Shown here: in pieces, positions 1 to 5,500 of the stretch
Layout of the letters: each line of letters opens with the position of its first letter
Numbering within the stretch: the stretch's first letter is position 1
NCBI GenBank assembly: GCA_014762485.1
Contig: JABURU010000161.1
Coordinates: 1-5,500, forward strand
DNA: 5,500 nucleotides
Origin: Gammaproteobacteria bacterium
GTDB lineage: Bacteria; Pseudomonadota; Gammaproteobacteria; Thiohalospirales; Thiohalospiraceae
Direction: 5' to 3'
Made by a program: the position numbers and the translations under genes
Notes under the pieces: generated by a model
What the model saw: only the letters and a program-made list of their open reading frames with translations
What the model was told of the DNA's origin: nothing
Databases searched by the model: none

Positions 1-349
1 TACTGCGAGGAGTATTAAGCTGCACACCATCTAGCTGCATTTCATCAATAATGACTTTGCCAAACAGCAGTTGATCCAGCTGCATACCGAAACGGATCGA
101 GCCAATCTCGGTGGCATTGGTCATAGGCGCATCAGGATTGGTTACCTGTAGGTCATCAATGTTTACCCGAAAGGGGAAAAAGTTAATCCGTAGATCGCGG
201 GATTCCACTTTGGCACCAACCAGTTTACTGCCCTGAGACTCTAACAGGCTGCGTGCCAGGCTATCTATAAAGACGATAAATAACAGGGCAAATGCCACAA
301 TGATGAGGGTAAAAGGGATAAAACCTTTCCATCGTATCCAGTTTTTCAT
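1..349 (-). CDS. AsmA-like / TIGR03545-family protein, N-terminal part (runs off left edge)
   Basis: Starting at the ATG at 347-349, the minus strand stays open to base 1, giving 116 codons of a protein that continues outside the window. Residues 1-9 are short and basic (MKNWIRWKG), followed by one hydrophobic segment at about 10-29, which suggests a signal anchor in the inner membrane with the rest in the periplasm. Residues 30-116 have the alternating pattern of AsmA-type N-termini: a strand with VESRDLRINFFPFRVNIDDLQV, then IGSIRFGMQLDQLLFGKVIIDEMQLDGVQL. Its place directly after a TIGR03546-like gene is the basis for proposing TIGR03545, a rare, uncharacterised family of outer-membrane bacteria, from memory about 550 residues long. 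The start is supported by AGGAT about seven bases upstream. The 17-base gap to the previous gene implies cotranscription. A role in moving lipid across the envelope is inference from the AsmA resemblance. Only the N-terminus can be judged here. Confidence 0.8.
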   Translation of the reverse strand, partial: MKNWIRWKGFIPFTLIIVAFALLFIVFIDSLARSLLESQGSKLVGAKVESRDLRINFFPFRVNIDDLQVTNPDAPMTNATEIGSIRFGMQLDQLLFGKVIIDEMQLDGVQLNTPRS

Positions 350-366
350 ATTTTTATCCTGAAAGG

Positions 367-870
367 TTAATTGCTAAAACGTTTTACAAAGCCACCAATC
401 TTCATCACCTTACTAAACTTCTCGACATATAGCTTAAAGCGTACCTGTATTTGGCTGCGATACTGTTTAATGACGAAGTTGGATAAAAAGAACAGGGGGA
501 TAACCGCCGCGAGTGAGATAACAAGGCTACCCAGCATGATGCTGTTATTGAAACGAGCCAGGCGCCAGGCACTGTTGTTGTACATATCTGTCCACAGCGA
601 TGTAAGTTCAGGGTGCTGTAGCAACTGCATCCCCAGGCTATGAAAGAGCGGGTCCAGAGTCAGTGCGATCACCGAAAAAGAGCCGTAGGCGAGTATAAAG
701 GCAGATATATTTACCCGTAATACTAATAGCAGGAACAGTACCAGCAGGTTATGTAGCCCGAGGGTTGGAGTAAAGCCAGAAACTAATGCCAGGCTTATTG
801 CCAGGCTCAGTTGGTGCGGTGCCTGTTCTGAGTTAAGCAGTTTAATTAGCTTACTGAAAGGTTCAAACAT
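367..870 (-). CDS. Small DUF2062 membrane protein, TIGR03546-like
   Basis: This gene encodes 167 residues and is a probable inner-membrane protein of unknown function. Near the N-terminus it has the DUF2062-type pattern: a Pro-His-Gln (18-20), a hydrophobic stretch from 21, then GFTPTLGLHN at 32-41. Further hydrophobic stretches lie at about 42-51, 54-72 and 110-132, so two to four membrane passes are plausible. The C-terminal 30 or so residues are basic (KQYRSQ, KLYVEKFSK, VKRF) and probably cytoplasmic. The length and the AsmA-like gene 17 bases downstream fit TIGR03546, which is known as the usual partner of TIGR03545. The start is well supported by GCAGGAG eight bases before the ATG. There is an 80-base gap from the upstream 202-residue gene, so it may be cotranscribed with it or use an unseen promoter in that gap. 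Family assignment is from memory of the pattern; function is unknown. Confidence 0.85.
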   Translation of the reverse strand: MFEPFSKLIKLLNSEQAPHQLSLAISLALVSGFTPTLGLHNLLVLFLLLVLRVNISAFILAYGSFSVIALTLDPLFHSLGMQLLQHPELTSLWTDMYNNSAWRLARFNNSIMLGSLVISLAAVIPLFFLSNFVIKQYRSQIQVRFKLYVEKFSKVMKIGGFVKRFSN

Positions 871-900
871 TCGTGTTGCTCCTGCGGGTTATTATGTATC

Positions 901-932
901 CTGTGCTGATATACGAACGATGCATATCACAG
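901..932. other. Imperfect inverted repeat in the gap upstream of the DUF2062 gene
   Basis: CTGTG (901-905) and ATAT (909-912) pair with ATAT (924-927) and CACAG (928-932), giving nine base pairs with a three-base bulge on the left and an 11-base loop. It lies between the stop of the 202-residue gene and the start of the DUF2062 gene. There is no run of T after it on either strand, so it is not a convincing intrinsic terminator. It could be a protein-binding site, an mRNA hairpin or chance. Confidence 0.25.
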
Positions 933-950
933 TATAGAGGAAAAATGGCT

Positions 951-1559
951 TTATCCGGCCAGGCTGTCCGCTGGTCGTGAAGGCTGGATAGTTAGTGTCG
1001 TTTCGGTGCGGGAGGAGAAGTGCTGGGAAATCTGTTGTTCAATGTTGGCACGCTGTTGTGGATCATCTCCTGCGCGGTTTAATTCTCCTCCCTGCTGCAA
1101 GGCCAGGGTTAGATCTTCTTGTTGGCCTATACTGGTAAGCAAGGTTTGAATGATCGGGTGATCATCTATCACGGCTTGTGCGCGTTGTTGGCCATCACTC
1201 GATGCAGCCGTGGCAGTCGTGGTGGTGTGATCGCTTTGAATCGTAATTTCTTCTTCCAGGCCGGGATCCGCAAGCGCAAAAATACCTTCGATTTTTGCCT
1301 GTACCGCTTCACGCTGTTGCTGTAGCGACTCGAGAATTTCTGTTAACGAGCGAGGGATCGGCGGGATGGTTTTAAAGCTGCGTCCCCACTCAATACCACC
1401 TTGTTCCAGCTCATGGAGTAATTGGGCCTGTGGCGAGATATTCAGTTCATCTGTGGGCGGTTCTGGGGAAGCGTGTGTGACGGCTGGGCGAGTGCTAGCG
1501 GACTCTGTCGTTGACAGGGCCTGTTGCAGGGGGCTGCGTGCAAGCTTGTCTACTTCCAT
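951..1559 (-). CDS. Hypothetical Gln-rich soluble protein, 202 residues
   Basis: I do not recognise this protein. It encodes 202 residues with no Cys, no signal peptide and no membrane segment, so it is probably cytoplasmic. Residues 1-38 are low complexity and rich in Ser, Thr, Ala and Pro. Next come a short ISPQAQLLHELEQ stretch (about 42-54) and a helical Gln/Glu-rich stretch around 72-95 (ILESLQQQREAVQAKIEG). A disordered-looking segment follows (about 108-126, with TTTTATAASS), then a second helical region with ISQHF near 177-181. The SPQAQ-type motif is reminiscent of the SxEA motif in FlgM-like and other flagella-linked proteins, but this is too short to assign. The ATG is the first possible start, since an in-frame TGA lies two codons upstream. 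It has no good Shine-Dalgarno sequence, which is a weakness. A near-consensus promoter lies just upstream, supporting a real, independently expressed gene. Confidence 0.7.
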   Translation of the reverse strand: MEVDKLARSPLQQALSTTESASTRPAVTHASPEPPTDELNISPQAQLLHELEQGGIEWGRSFKTIPPIPRSLTEILESLQQQREAVQAKIEGIFALADPGLEEEITIQSDHTTTTATAASSDGQQRAQAVIDDHPIIQTLLTSIGQQEDLTLALQQGGELNRAGDDPQQRANIEQQISQHFSSRTETTLTIQPSRPADSLAG

Positions 1560-1590
1560 ACTTCATAAATTCGCGGCGGAACCTCTGCAA

Positions 1591-1618
1591 ATTATAACGT
1601 AATTTGACTCGCTGTTAA
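1591..1618 (-). promoter_or_regulatory. Sigma70-type promoter for the 202-residue gene
   Basis: Read on the minus strand, TTAACA (1613-1618) is followed by a 16-base spacer and a perfect TATAAT (1591-1596). The first hexamer matches the -35 consensus at five of six positions. Transcription would begin near 1584, leaving a leader of about 25 bases before the ATG at 1559. This is the best promoter visible in the window. It points to the 202-residue gene, and possibly the DUF2062/AsmA-like pair after it, being expressed independently of ychJ. Confidence 0.6.
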
Positions 1619-1639
1619 GTCCTTTTCCTGCCTGGTAAT

Positions 1640-1651
1640 TGATAATTATCA
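1640..1651. promoter_or_regulatory. Perfect 12-base palindrome, possible operator
   Basis: TGATAATTATCA is a perfect palindrome located about 20 bases upstream of the -35 box of the promoter for the 202-residue gene and just after the ychJ stop codon. It shares GATAAT/ATTATC-type elements with Fur boxes but lacks the full 19-base arrangement. It could be a regulator site or simply an AT-rich chance palindrome. It has no loop and so is not a terminator. Confidence 0.25.
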
Positions 1652-1656
1652 TGCAT

Positions 1657-2121
1657 TTACTTACCGCAGCAGCGTTTATGCTTTTTTCCACTACCACAGG
1701 GACAGGGGGCATTACGCGATACCTTTTCGGTCTTTACCGGAAACGTTCCATCCAGGTAGTACCATTGCTGATTCTCAAATACAAAGCGGCTAATTTCGCG
1801 TAATTCCCCTGTTTGCAGACCATCTTGGTAGCGGGCAATAAACTCTACTGTGCCAGCCTTGTCCCCAGGCGCGCCATGTTCACAGCAGACGATCGTCAAG
1901 CCTTGCCAGTGGGTGGAGTGATCTAGCCCCGGCGGTGGACAGGTATCCGGGTGCCAGCTACGAAAAATAAAGTCGTCCAGTTGTTTGCAGTACGCACTAT
2001 AGCGTGCACGCATCAGTTGTTCTGCCGTTGTGGCAAGTTTGACATTGATATGGATCGGCTGGCAGCAGAGCGAATACGTTTGGCCACTGCCACACGGGCA
2101 GGGAGGCGTGCTGGAGGTCAT
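1657..2121 (-). CDS. ychJ: YchJ-family protein (UPF0225) with two SEC-C motifs
   Basis: This gene encodes 154 residues from the ATG at 2119-2121, very close to the 152 of E. coli YchJ. It carries a Cys-rich SEC-C-type motif at each end: CPCGSG with CC at residues 8-20, and CPCGSGKKHKRCC at 140-152. These match the zinc-binding motif seen at the SecA C-terminus. The middle is an NTF2-like domain with family hallmarks RARYSAYC, SWHP, EFIARY and QWYYLDG. The motifs suggest a small zinc-binding protein; the cellular role of YchJ is not established. The first motif sits so near the N-terminus that the ATG at 2121 fits the family. A TTG five codons earlier (2136) is an alternative start, and neither has a clear Shine-Dalgarno sequence. 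It is divergent from the GST-like gene, with 124 bases between the two starts. Confidence 0.9.
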   Translation of the reverse strand: MTSSTPPCPCGSGQTYSLCCQPIHINVKLATTAEQLMRARYSAYCKQLDDFIFRSWHPDTCPPPGLDHSTHWQGLTIVCCEHGAPGDKAGTVEFIARYQDGLQTGELREISRFVFENQQWYYLDGTFPVKTEKVSRNAPCPCGSGKKHKRCCGK

Positions 2122-2245
2122 GTTATACCCGGACAAAAGATAGATAAATTCAAACAGATTGAGTCATGAGTACAAAATATTTTGCTAATAAGATAGCGCA
2201 ATTATTCATACACTTATCAAATAACGACAAACTAGGGTGTAAGAA
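2122..2245. promoter_or_regulatory. Divergent intergenic region between ychJ and the hydroquinone reductase gene
   Basis: These 124 AT-rich bases must hold promoters for both directions. On the plus strand the densest AT stretch is 2171-2220. I see only poor hexamer matches there, such as TTGCTA near 2182 with TATTCA near 2203, and will not assign exact boxes. On the minus strand, TATAAC sits directly before the ychJ ATG, which is too close to be a normal -10 box. The plus-strand gene has AGGGTG (2234-2239) ahead of its ATG as a moderate ribosome binding site. Confidence 0.35.
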
Positions 2246-3226
2246 ATGAGTTTAATGGTCAAGGGTGAAATGCGAGAGGACTGGCTGGAGTCTGAACACG
2301 ATAATGGTGAGTTCAAACGGTTAGATTCAGTATTTCGTCACTGGGTCACCCCTGATGGGGCTGCCGGTCCCAGTGGTGAAGCGGGATTTGTCGCTGAACC
2401 GGGGCGTTATCATCTGTATGTTTCTTATGCCTGTCCATGGGCCCACCGAACTTTGATATTTCGTAAGTTGAAGGGACTGGAAGATGTCATCAGCTACTCA
2501 GTGGTACATCCCGACATGGGAGACAAGGGCTGGAAGTTTGATGACAGTTTTGCTGATGCTACTACCGATACCTTGTATGGTCTGGAATATATGTATGAGT
2601 TATATAAAAAGGCGGATGAGCACTATAGCGGTATCATAACGGTGCCGGTGCTATGGGATAAAAAGCGGCAGACCATAGTCAATAACGAATCCTCTGAAAT
2701 TATCCGTATGTTTAATAGTGCGTTCAATGCTTTTGGCAATGCCGAGCTGGACTTTTATCCGGAGTCATTACGTGCAGAGATCGATGCAGTTAACCAGCCT
2801 ATCTATGACAATATTAATAACGGTGTCTACCGCAATGGTTTCGCCGTTACCCAGCAGGCTTATGACGTCGCCTTTGATGAATTATTTCATACTTTGGATG
2901 ATATTGAAGCGCGGCTGGCAAGCAATCGCTACCTGTTAGGTAAGCAGATAACTGAGGCGGACTGGCGTCTATTTCCAACCCTGATACGTTTTGATGCCGT
3001 TTACTACGGGCACTTTAAATGCAACCTACGACGTATAGAAGACTATCCTAACCTGAGTAATTACCTGCGTGAACTGTATCAGTGGCCGGGGGTTTCAGAG
3101 ACCGTATATATGCATCATATCAAGCGCCACTATTACTGGAGTCATGACAGCATCAACCCGACACGGATCGTGCCCAGGGGGCCGGCCCTGGACTTTACGC
3201 GTCCGCATGATCGTCAACGCCTGTAA
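2246..3226 (+). CDS. yqjG: Glutathionyl-hydroquinone reductase (xi-class GST, YqjG/Ecm4 family)
   Basis: This 326-residue cytoplasmic enzyme is full length compared with the 328 of E. coli YqjG. Family members reduce glutathionyl-hydroquinones back to hydroquinones using a second glutathione, through a mixed disulfide on a catalytic Cys. Visible support includes the N-terminal thioredoxin-like domain with CPWAHR, where Cys63 is the expected nucleophile, and RYHLYVS just before it. The VPVLWD and NNESSEIIRMFN segments (about 135-156) form the glutathione site. The all-helical C-terminal half contains NNGVYRNGFA, RYLLGKQITEADWRLFPTLIRFD and YYGHFKCN, and the tail reads SINPTRIVPRGP. All match the family from memory. 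The ATG has AGGGTG upstream; a second ATG three codons in is possible. It stands alone, with ychJ divergent and an efflux operon 79 bases downstream. Its natural quinone substrate cannot be told from sequence. Confidence 0.95.
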   Translation: MSLMVKGEMREDWLESEHDNGEFKRLDSVFRHWVTPDGAAGPSGEAGFVAEPGRYHLYVSYACPWAHRTLIFRKLKGLEDVISYSVVHPDMGDKGWKFDDSFADATTDTLYGLEYMYELYKKADEHYSGIITVPVLWDKKRQTIVNNESSEIIRMFNSAFNAFGNAELDFYPESLRAEIDAVNQPIYDNINNGVYRNGFAVTQQAYDVAFDELFHTLDDIEARLASNRYLLGKQITEADWRLFPTLIRFDAVYYGHFKCNLRRIEDYPNLSNYLRELYQWPGVSETVYMHHIKRHYYWSHDSINPTRIVPRGPALDFTRPHDRQRL

Positions 3227-3244
3227 TTGAGTACAAGGTTTTTA

Positions 3245-3273
3245 TTGCTGTCTTGCCGTCACTGACTTATAAC
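3245..3273 (+). promoter_or_regulatory. Candidate promoter for the RND efflux operon
   Basis: TTGCTG (3245-3250) is followed by a 17-base spacer and TATAAC (3268-3273). The -10 box matches at five of six positions and the -35 box only at its TTG. A second -10-like GATAAT lies at 3278-3283 but has a poor partner. Start of transcription near 3280 would give a leader of about 25 bases before the adaptor ATG. No terminator-like hairpin separates this from the upstream GST-like gene, so some read-through is possible. Confidence 0.35.
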
Positions 3274-3305
3274 TATCGATAATTTAAAGTCTGCGGAATT
3301 CATCG

Positions 3306-4358
3306 ATGACCCAACACCACGCAACCTACCGGCTAGCCGGTCTCCTTGTACTCTTTGCGATTAGTTCACTGCTCAGTGGCTGTGGTGAAGAAGAGAAGGG
3401 TAAGCGGCGCAATCAAGGGCATATCGTTGAGACGATGAAGGTCTCCATCGCGCCACAGGGTGAGGTGATAGAACGTATCGCCAGCTTAAAAGCCGGGCAG
3501 CAGGTTAAGGTCATTAATGAAGAAGCGGGTCGGGTACTCAATCTGCTGGCCTATGAAGGGGAAAGGATCCAGCAGGCACAGCCCCTGGTGCAAATGGATG
3601 ATGGCCTGTTACGTGCCGAGCTCGATAAGGCCCGGGCACGTCGTAAGCAGGCCGAGGCCGAATTAACACGTCAGCAGCAGTTACGAACAAAACAGCTAGT
3701 CTCTGAAGAGGCCTACAGCCGTAGCTTGACCGAAGCCGAAGTCACCCGTGCGGATGAACGTTTGCTGCAAAAACGCATCGACTATATGCGGTTGCGGGCG
3801 CCCATTGATGGAGTGATTAGTCAGCGCATGGTGGAGCAGGGTGATGTATTACAGCGTTATAGTCATGCGTATACCATACTTGATGACCGTCAACTTAAGG
3901 CCCGGGTATCGGTGTCCGAATTACTGTTGCCGAGAATTCATACCGGCGTGGATGTGCAGATACAGCTGATCTCCACCGGCCAACAGCAGCAGGCACGTAT
4001 TGCCCGTATCTTTCCCGCGATAGATGAGCGTACTCAGCAAGGGACGATAGAGGTAGTACTGGATAATACGCGGGGGATAAGACCTGGCCAGTTGGCTCGT
4101 ATCTATATTCAACTGGGTCAGGCGATTCATCCTGTGATCCCGGTCAGTGCATTGCGCCAGGATGCCAGGGGCAGCTTTGTCTTCGTGATGGATAACCAGG
4201 GCAAGGCGAAACGGCAAAATATTCAGGCCGGGCGTTATTATGATGACCAGGTAAGTATTGTTTCAGGCCTGAATGTTGATGATACGGTGGTGATAAAGGG
4301 CTTCCTTGGCTTACGCAGTGGCAAGAAAGTGAAGGCAGTGTCCTCCGATGACAGCTAA
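3306..4358 (+). CDS. RND efflux periplasmic adaptor (membrane fusion protein), lipoprotein
   Basis: This 350-residue protein links an inner-membrane RND pump to an outer-membrane channel. The N-terminus is a lipoprotein signal: hydrophobic residues 10-23, then LLSGC with Cys26 as the lipidated residue. Domains in order are the first lipoyl half (about 64-100, with EEAGRVLNLLAYEGERI), a helical hairpin (about 101-160, charged and heptad-like), and the second lipoyl half with the hallmark RLRAPIDGVISQR (162-174) and EQGDVL. A beta-barrel follows (about 190-275), and a C-terminal membrane-proximal domain starts near HPVIPVSALRQD. The hairpin is short, as in many heavy-metal or HAE-type adaptors. 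The residue after Cys26 is Gly, not the Asp that keeps E. coli lipoproteins in the inner membrane; MexA-type adaptors also lack it. The ribosome site is weak (CGGA, 3293-3296). It overlaps the pump gene by 11 bases. Substrate is not predictable. Confidence 0.92.
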   Translation: MTQHHATYRLAGLLVLFAISSLLSGCGEEEKGKRRNQGHIVETMKVSIAPQGEVIERIASLKAGQQVKVINEEAGRVLNLLAYEGERIQQAQPLVQMDDGLLRAELDKARARRKQAEAELTRQQQLRTKQLVSEEAYSRSLTEAEVTRADERLLQKRIDYMRLRAPIDGVISQRMVEQGDVLQRYSHAYTILDDRQLKARVSVSELLLPRIHTGVDVQIQLISTGQQQQARIARIFPAIDERTQQGTIEVVLDNTRGIRPGQLARIYIQLGQAIHPVIPVSALRQDARGSFVFVMDNQGKAKRQNIQAGRYYDDQVSIVSGLNVDDTVVIKGFLGLRSGKKVKAVSSDDS

Positions 4359-5500
4359 TCGCCTGCGGGGAGGCGGCATAGCTGCCTGGTCTATACGTCA
4401 CCCCATCGGGGTGGTGATGATAGCGTTGGCCCTGCTCGTATTGGGCGGCTTCTCGTTACAACGCTTAGCGGTGGATCTACTGCCGCATATTATCTATCCC
4501 GAGGTGCGGGTACGTATTATTGATCCCGGTGTGCCTGCGCAGGTTATGGAAGATCGCATTACTCGTCAGTTAGAAGAACAACTGGCAATCACCGAGGATG
4601 CGATTAGTGTGGAGTCCAGTTCCCGCCAGGGGCGCAGTGCGGTTAGCCTAAGCTTTCCCTATGGCAAGGACATCGATATTGCCCTGCGCGATGCCAGCAC
4701 AAGACTGGATCGGGCGAAACGCTTTTTGCCCGATACCATAGATCCGCCTGTTATCTACAAACTTGATCCTTCCCAGATCCCGGTATTGGAGTTGGCCCTG
4801 AGCGCTACCGAGATGAGTGCCGTGGAGTTGCGTAGCTGGGGTGATTACACTTTTTCTCGCTGGTTTGTAAATCTGCCCGGTGTGGCGGCGGTGGAAGTCG
4901 GTGGTGGGCTGGTACGGGAAGTTCATGTGCAGCCGGATCTGCAAAAGCTTGCCAGTGTTGACCTGGGAGTAAACGACCTGGTTGATCGTATCCAGCAGGC
5001 TAATCGGGATATACCTAGTGGCCGGTTGATTCTACCCAACCAGGAATTGATAGGGCGCACGCATGGACGGCTGCAAAGCCTGCAGGAGCTACGTAACCTG
5101 CCCGTTACCTTGCCCAACGGTGAAATACTGTATCTTTCCGATCTGGCACAGGTGATCGATAGCCATGAAGATGATCGTTTACGTGTGCGCTATAACGATC
5201 AGGTAGGGGTGAAGGTCTCGATACAAAAGCAACCAACGGCCAATACCGTTGATGTCGTGGATGCGGTGAATGAGCGTTTGCAATGGTTGCACAGTCAGCA
5301 ACTGATACCCGAAGAGATAGCGATTAGTAGCGTTAGTAACCAGGCGGTATATGTACGCAATGCCCTGACCAATGCCTCGATGGCGGCGATCAGTGGAGGC
5401 ATACTGGCGATGGTGGTGGTATACCTGTTCCTTGGAAACATTCGCCGTACCTTGATCATCGGCAGCAGTATCCCTATCGCGATTATGATCACCTTTATGA
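4348..5500 (+). CDS. RND efflux inner-membrane pump (AcrB/MexB superfamily), N-terminal part
   Basis: From the ATG at 4348 the frame is open to the window's end: 384 codons of a protein whose family is about 1,030 residues long. Such pumps use the proton gradient to export compounds from the periplasm. The first membrane helix is at about 20-37, preceded by SIRHPIGVV, followed by LAVDLLPHIIYPEVRVRI. The long periplasmic porter loop runs from about 46 to 340 and contains GVPAQVMEDRITRQLEEQL, PFYGKD-like FPYGKDIDIALRDA, and LPGVAAVEVGGG. The second helix (about 343-361) ends in YLFLGNIRRTLI, a hallmark matching FLQNFRATLI of AcrB, and a third helix begins at 368. The Asp pair of the proton relay lies beyond the edge. 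The start overlaps the adaptor stop by 11 bases with only a weak AAGG (4332-4335), which suggests translational coupling. Drug, metal or lipid substrate class cannot be told. Confidence 0.93.
   Translation, partial: MTANRLRGGGIAAWSIRHPIGVVMIALALLVLGGFSLQRLAVDLLPHIIYPEVRVRIIDPGVPAQVMEDRITRQLEEQLAITEDAISVESSSRQGRSAVSLSFPYGKDIDIALRDASTRLDRAKRFLPDTIDPPVIYKLDPSQIPVLELALSATEMSAVELRSWGDYTFSRWFVNLPGVAAVEVGGGLVREVHVQPDLQKLASVDLGVNDLVDRIQQANRDIPSGRLILPNQELIGRTHGRLQSLQELRNLPVTLPNGEILYLSDLAQVIDSHEDDRLRVRYNDQVGVKVSIQKQPTANTVDVVDAVNERLQWLHSQQLIPEEIAISSVSNQAVYVRNALTNASMAAISGGILAMVVVYLFLGNIRRTLIIGSSIPIAIMITFM

Noticed and set aside
1495..1566. Short overlapping ORF from the ATG at 1564-1566 on the minus strand
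   Set aside because: It is only about 23 codons, out of frame with the 202-residue gene and low in recognisable features. A leader-peptide role is possible but unsupported.
1119..1602. Plus-strand open frames across the orphan 202-residue gene
   Set aside because: The minus-strand frame is longer and has a near-consensus promoter properly placed. The plus-strand frames look like shadows, although the orphan's lack of known homologues leaves a small doubt.
2122..2136. Five-codon N-terminal extension of YchJ from a TTG start
   Set aside because: It has no ribosome site, and family members begin a few residues before the first CPCGSG, so the ATG at 2121 is preferred.
3227..3305. Possible terminator after the hydroquinone reductase gene
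   Set aside because: There is a short T run near 3239-3243 but no GC-rich stem before it.
4367..4373. Strong Shine-Dalgarno-like GGGGAGG inside the pump gene
   Set aside because: No in-frame ATG, GTG or TTG lies at the right distance after it. The bases simply encode the Arg-Gly-Gly-Gly stretch near the pump N-terminus.
3921..5492. Several open frames on the minus strand opposite the adaptor and pump genes
   Set aside because: They lie wholly opposite well-recognised coding sequence, show no domain pattern and have no convincing ribosome sites.

Overview
The window reads as ordinary chromosome from a Gram-negative bacterium, most likely a gammaproteobacterium. This rests on close recall-level resemblance of two genes to E. 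coli YchJ and YqjG, on a lipoprotein-anchored RND efflux pair, and on an AsmA-like envelope protein. GC content is near half and codon use looks broadly even. I cannot name a genus. I see no insertion sequence, integrase, CRISPR array, tRNA or rRNA.

Minus-strand block (1-2121). Reading leftward from a divergent promoter region there are four genes: a YchJ-family SEC-C protein (1657-2121), an unrecognised Gln-rich 202-residue protein with its own good sigma70-type promoter (951-1559), a small DUF2062/TIGR03546-like membrane protein (367-870), and, 17 bases further on, the N-terminal 116 codons of an AsmA-like/TIGR03545-like protein (1-349) that runs off the left edge. The last two form a recognised but uncharacterised gene pair of outer-membrane bacteria and are the most interesting content here.

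Plus-strand block (2246-5500). Divergent from ychJ is a complete glutathionyl-hydroquinone reductase (YqjG/Ecm4, xi-class GST; 2246-3226) with its catalytic Cys63 in CPWAHR. After a 79-base gap comes a two-gene RND efflux operon: a lipoprotein periplasmic adaptor (3306-4358), then the inner-membrane RND pump, whose start overlaps the adaptor's end by 11 bases and which runs off the right edge after 384 codons. No outer-membrane factor or regulator lies in the window.

Functionally the window holds three loosely related themes: an envelope pair (AsmA-like protein plus small membrane partner), a thiol/quinone redox enzyme, and export of toxic small molecules. No gene-free stretch exceeds 125 bases. 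I see no strong evidence of a wholly new system; the TIGR03545/03546-like pair and the orphan 202-residue gene beside it are the best candidates for new biology.
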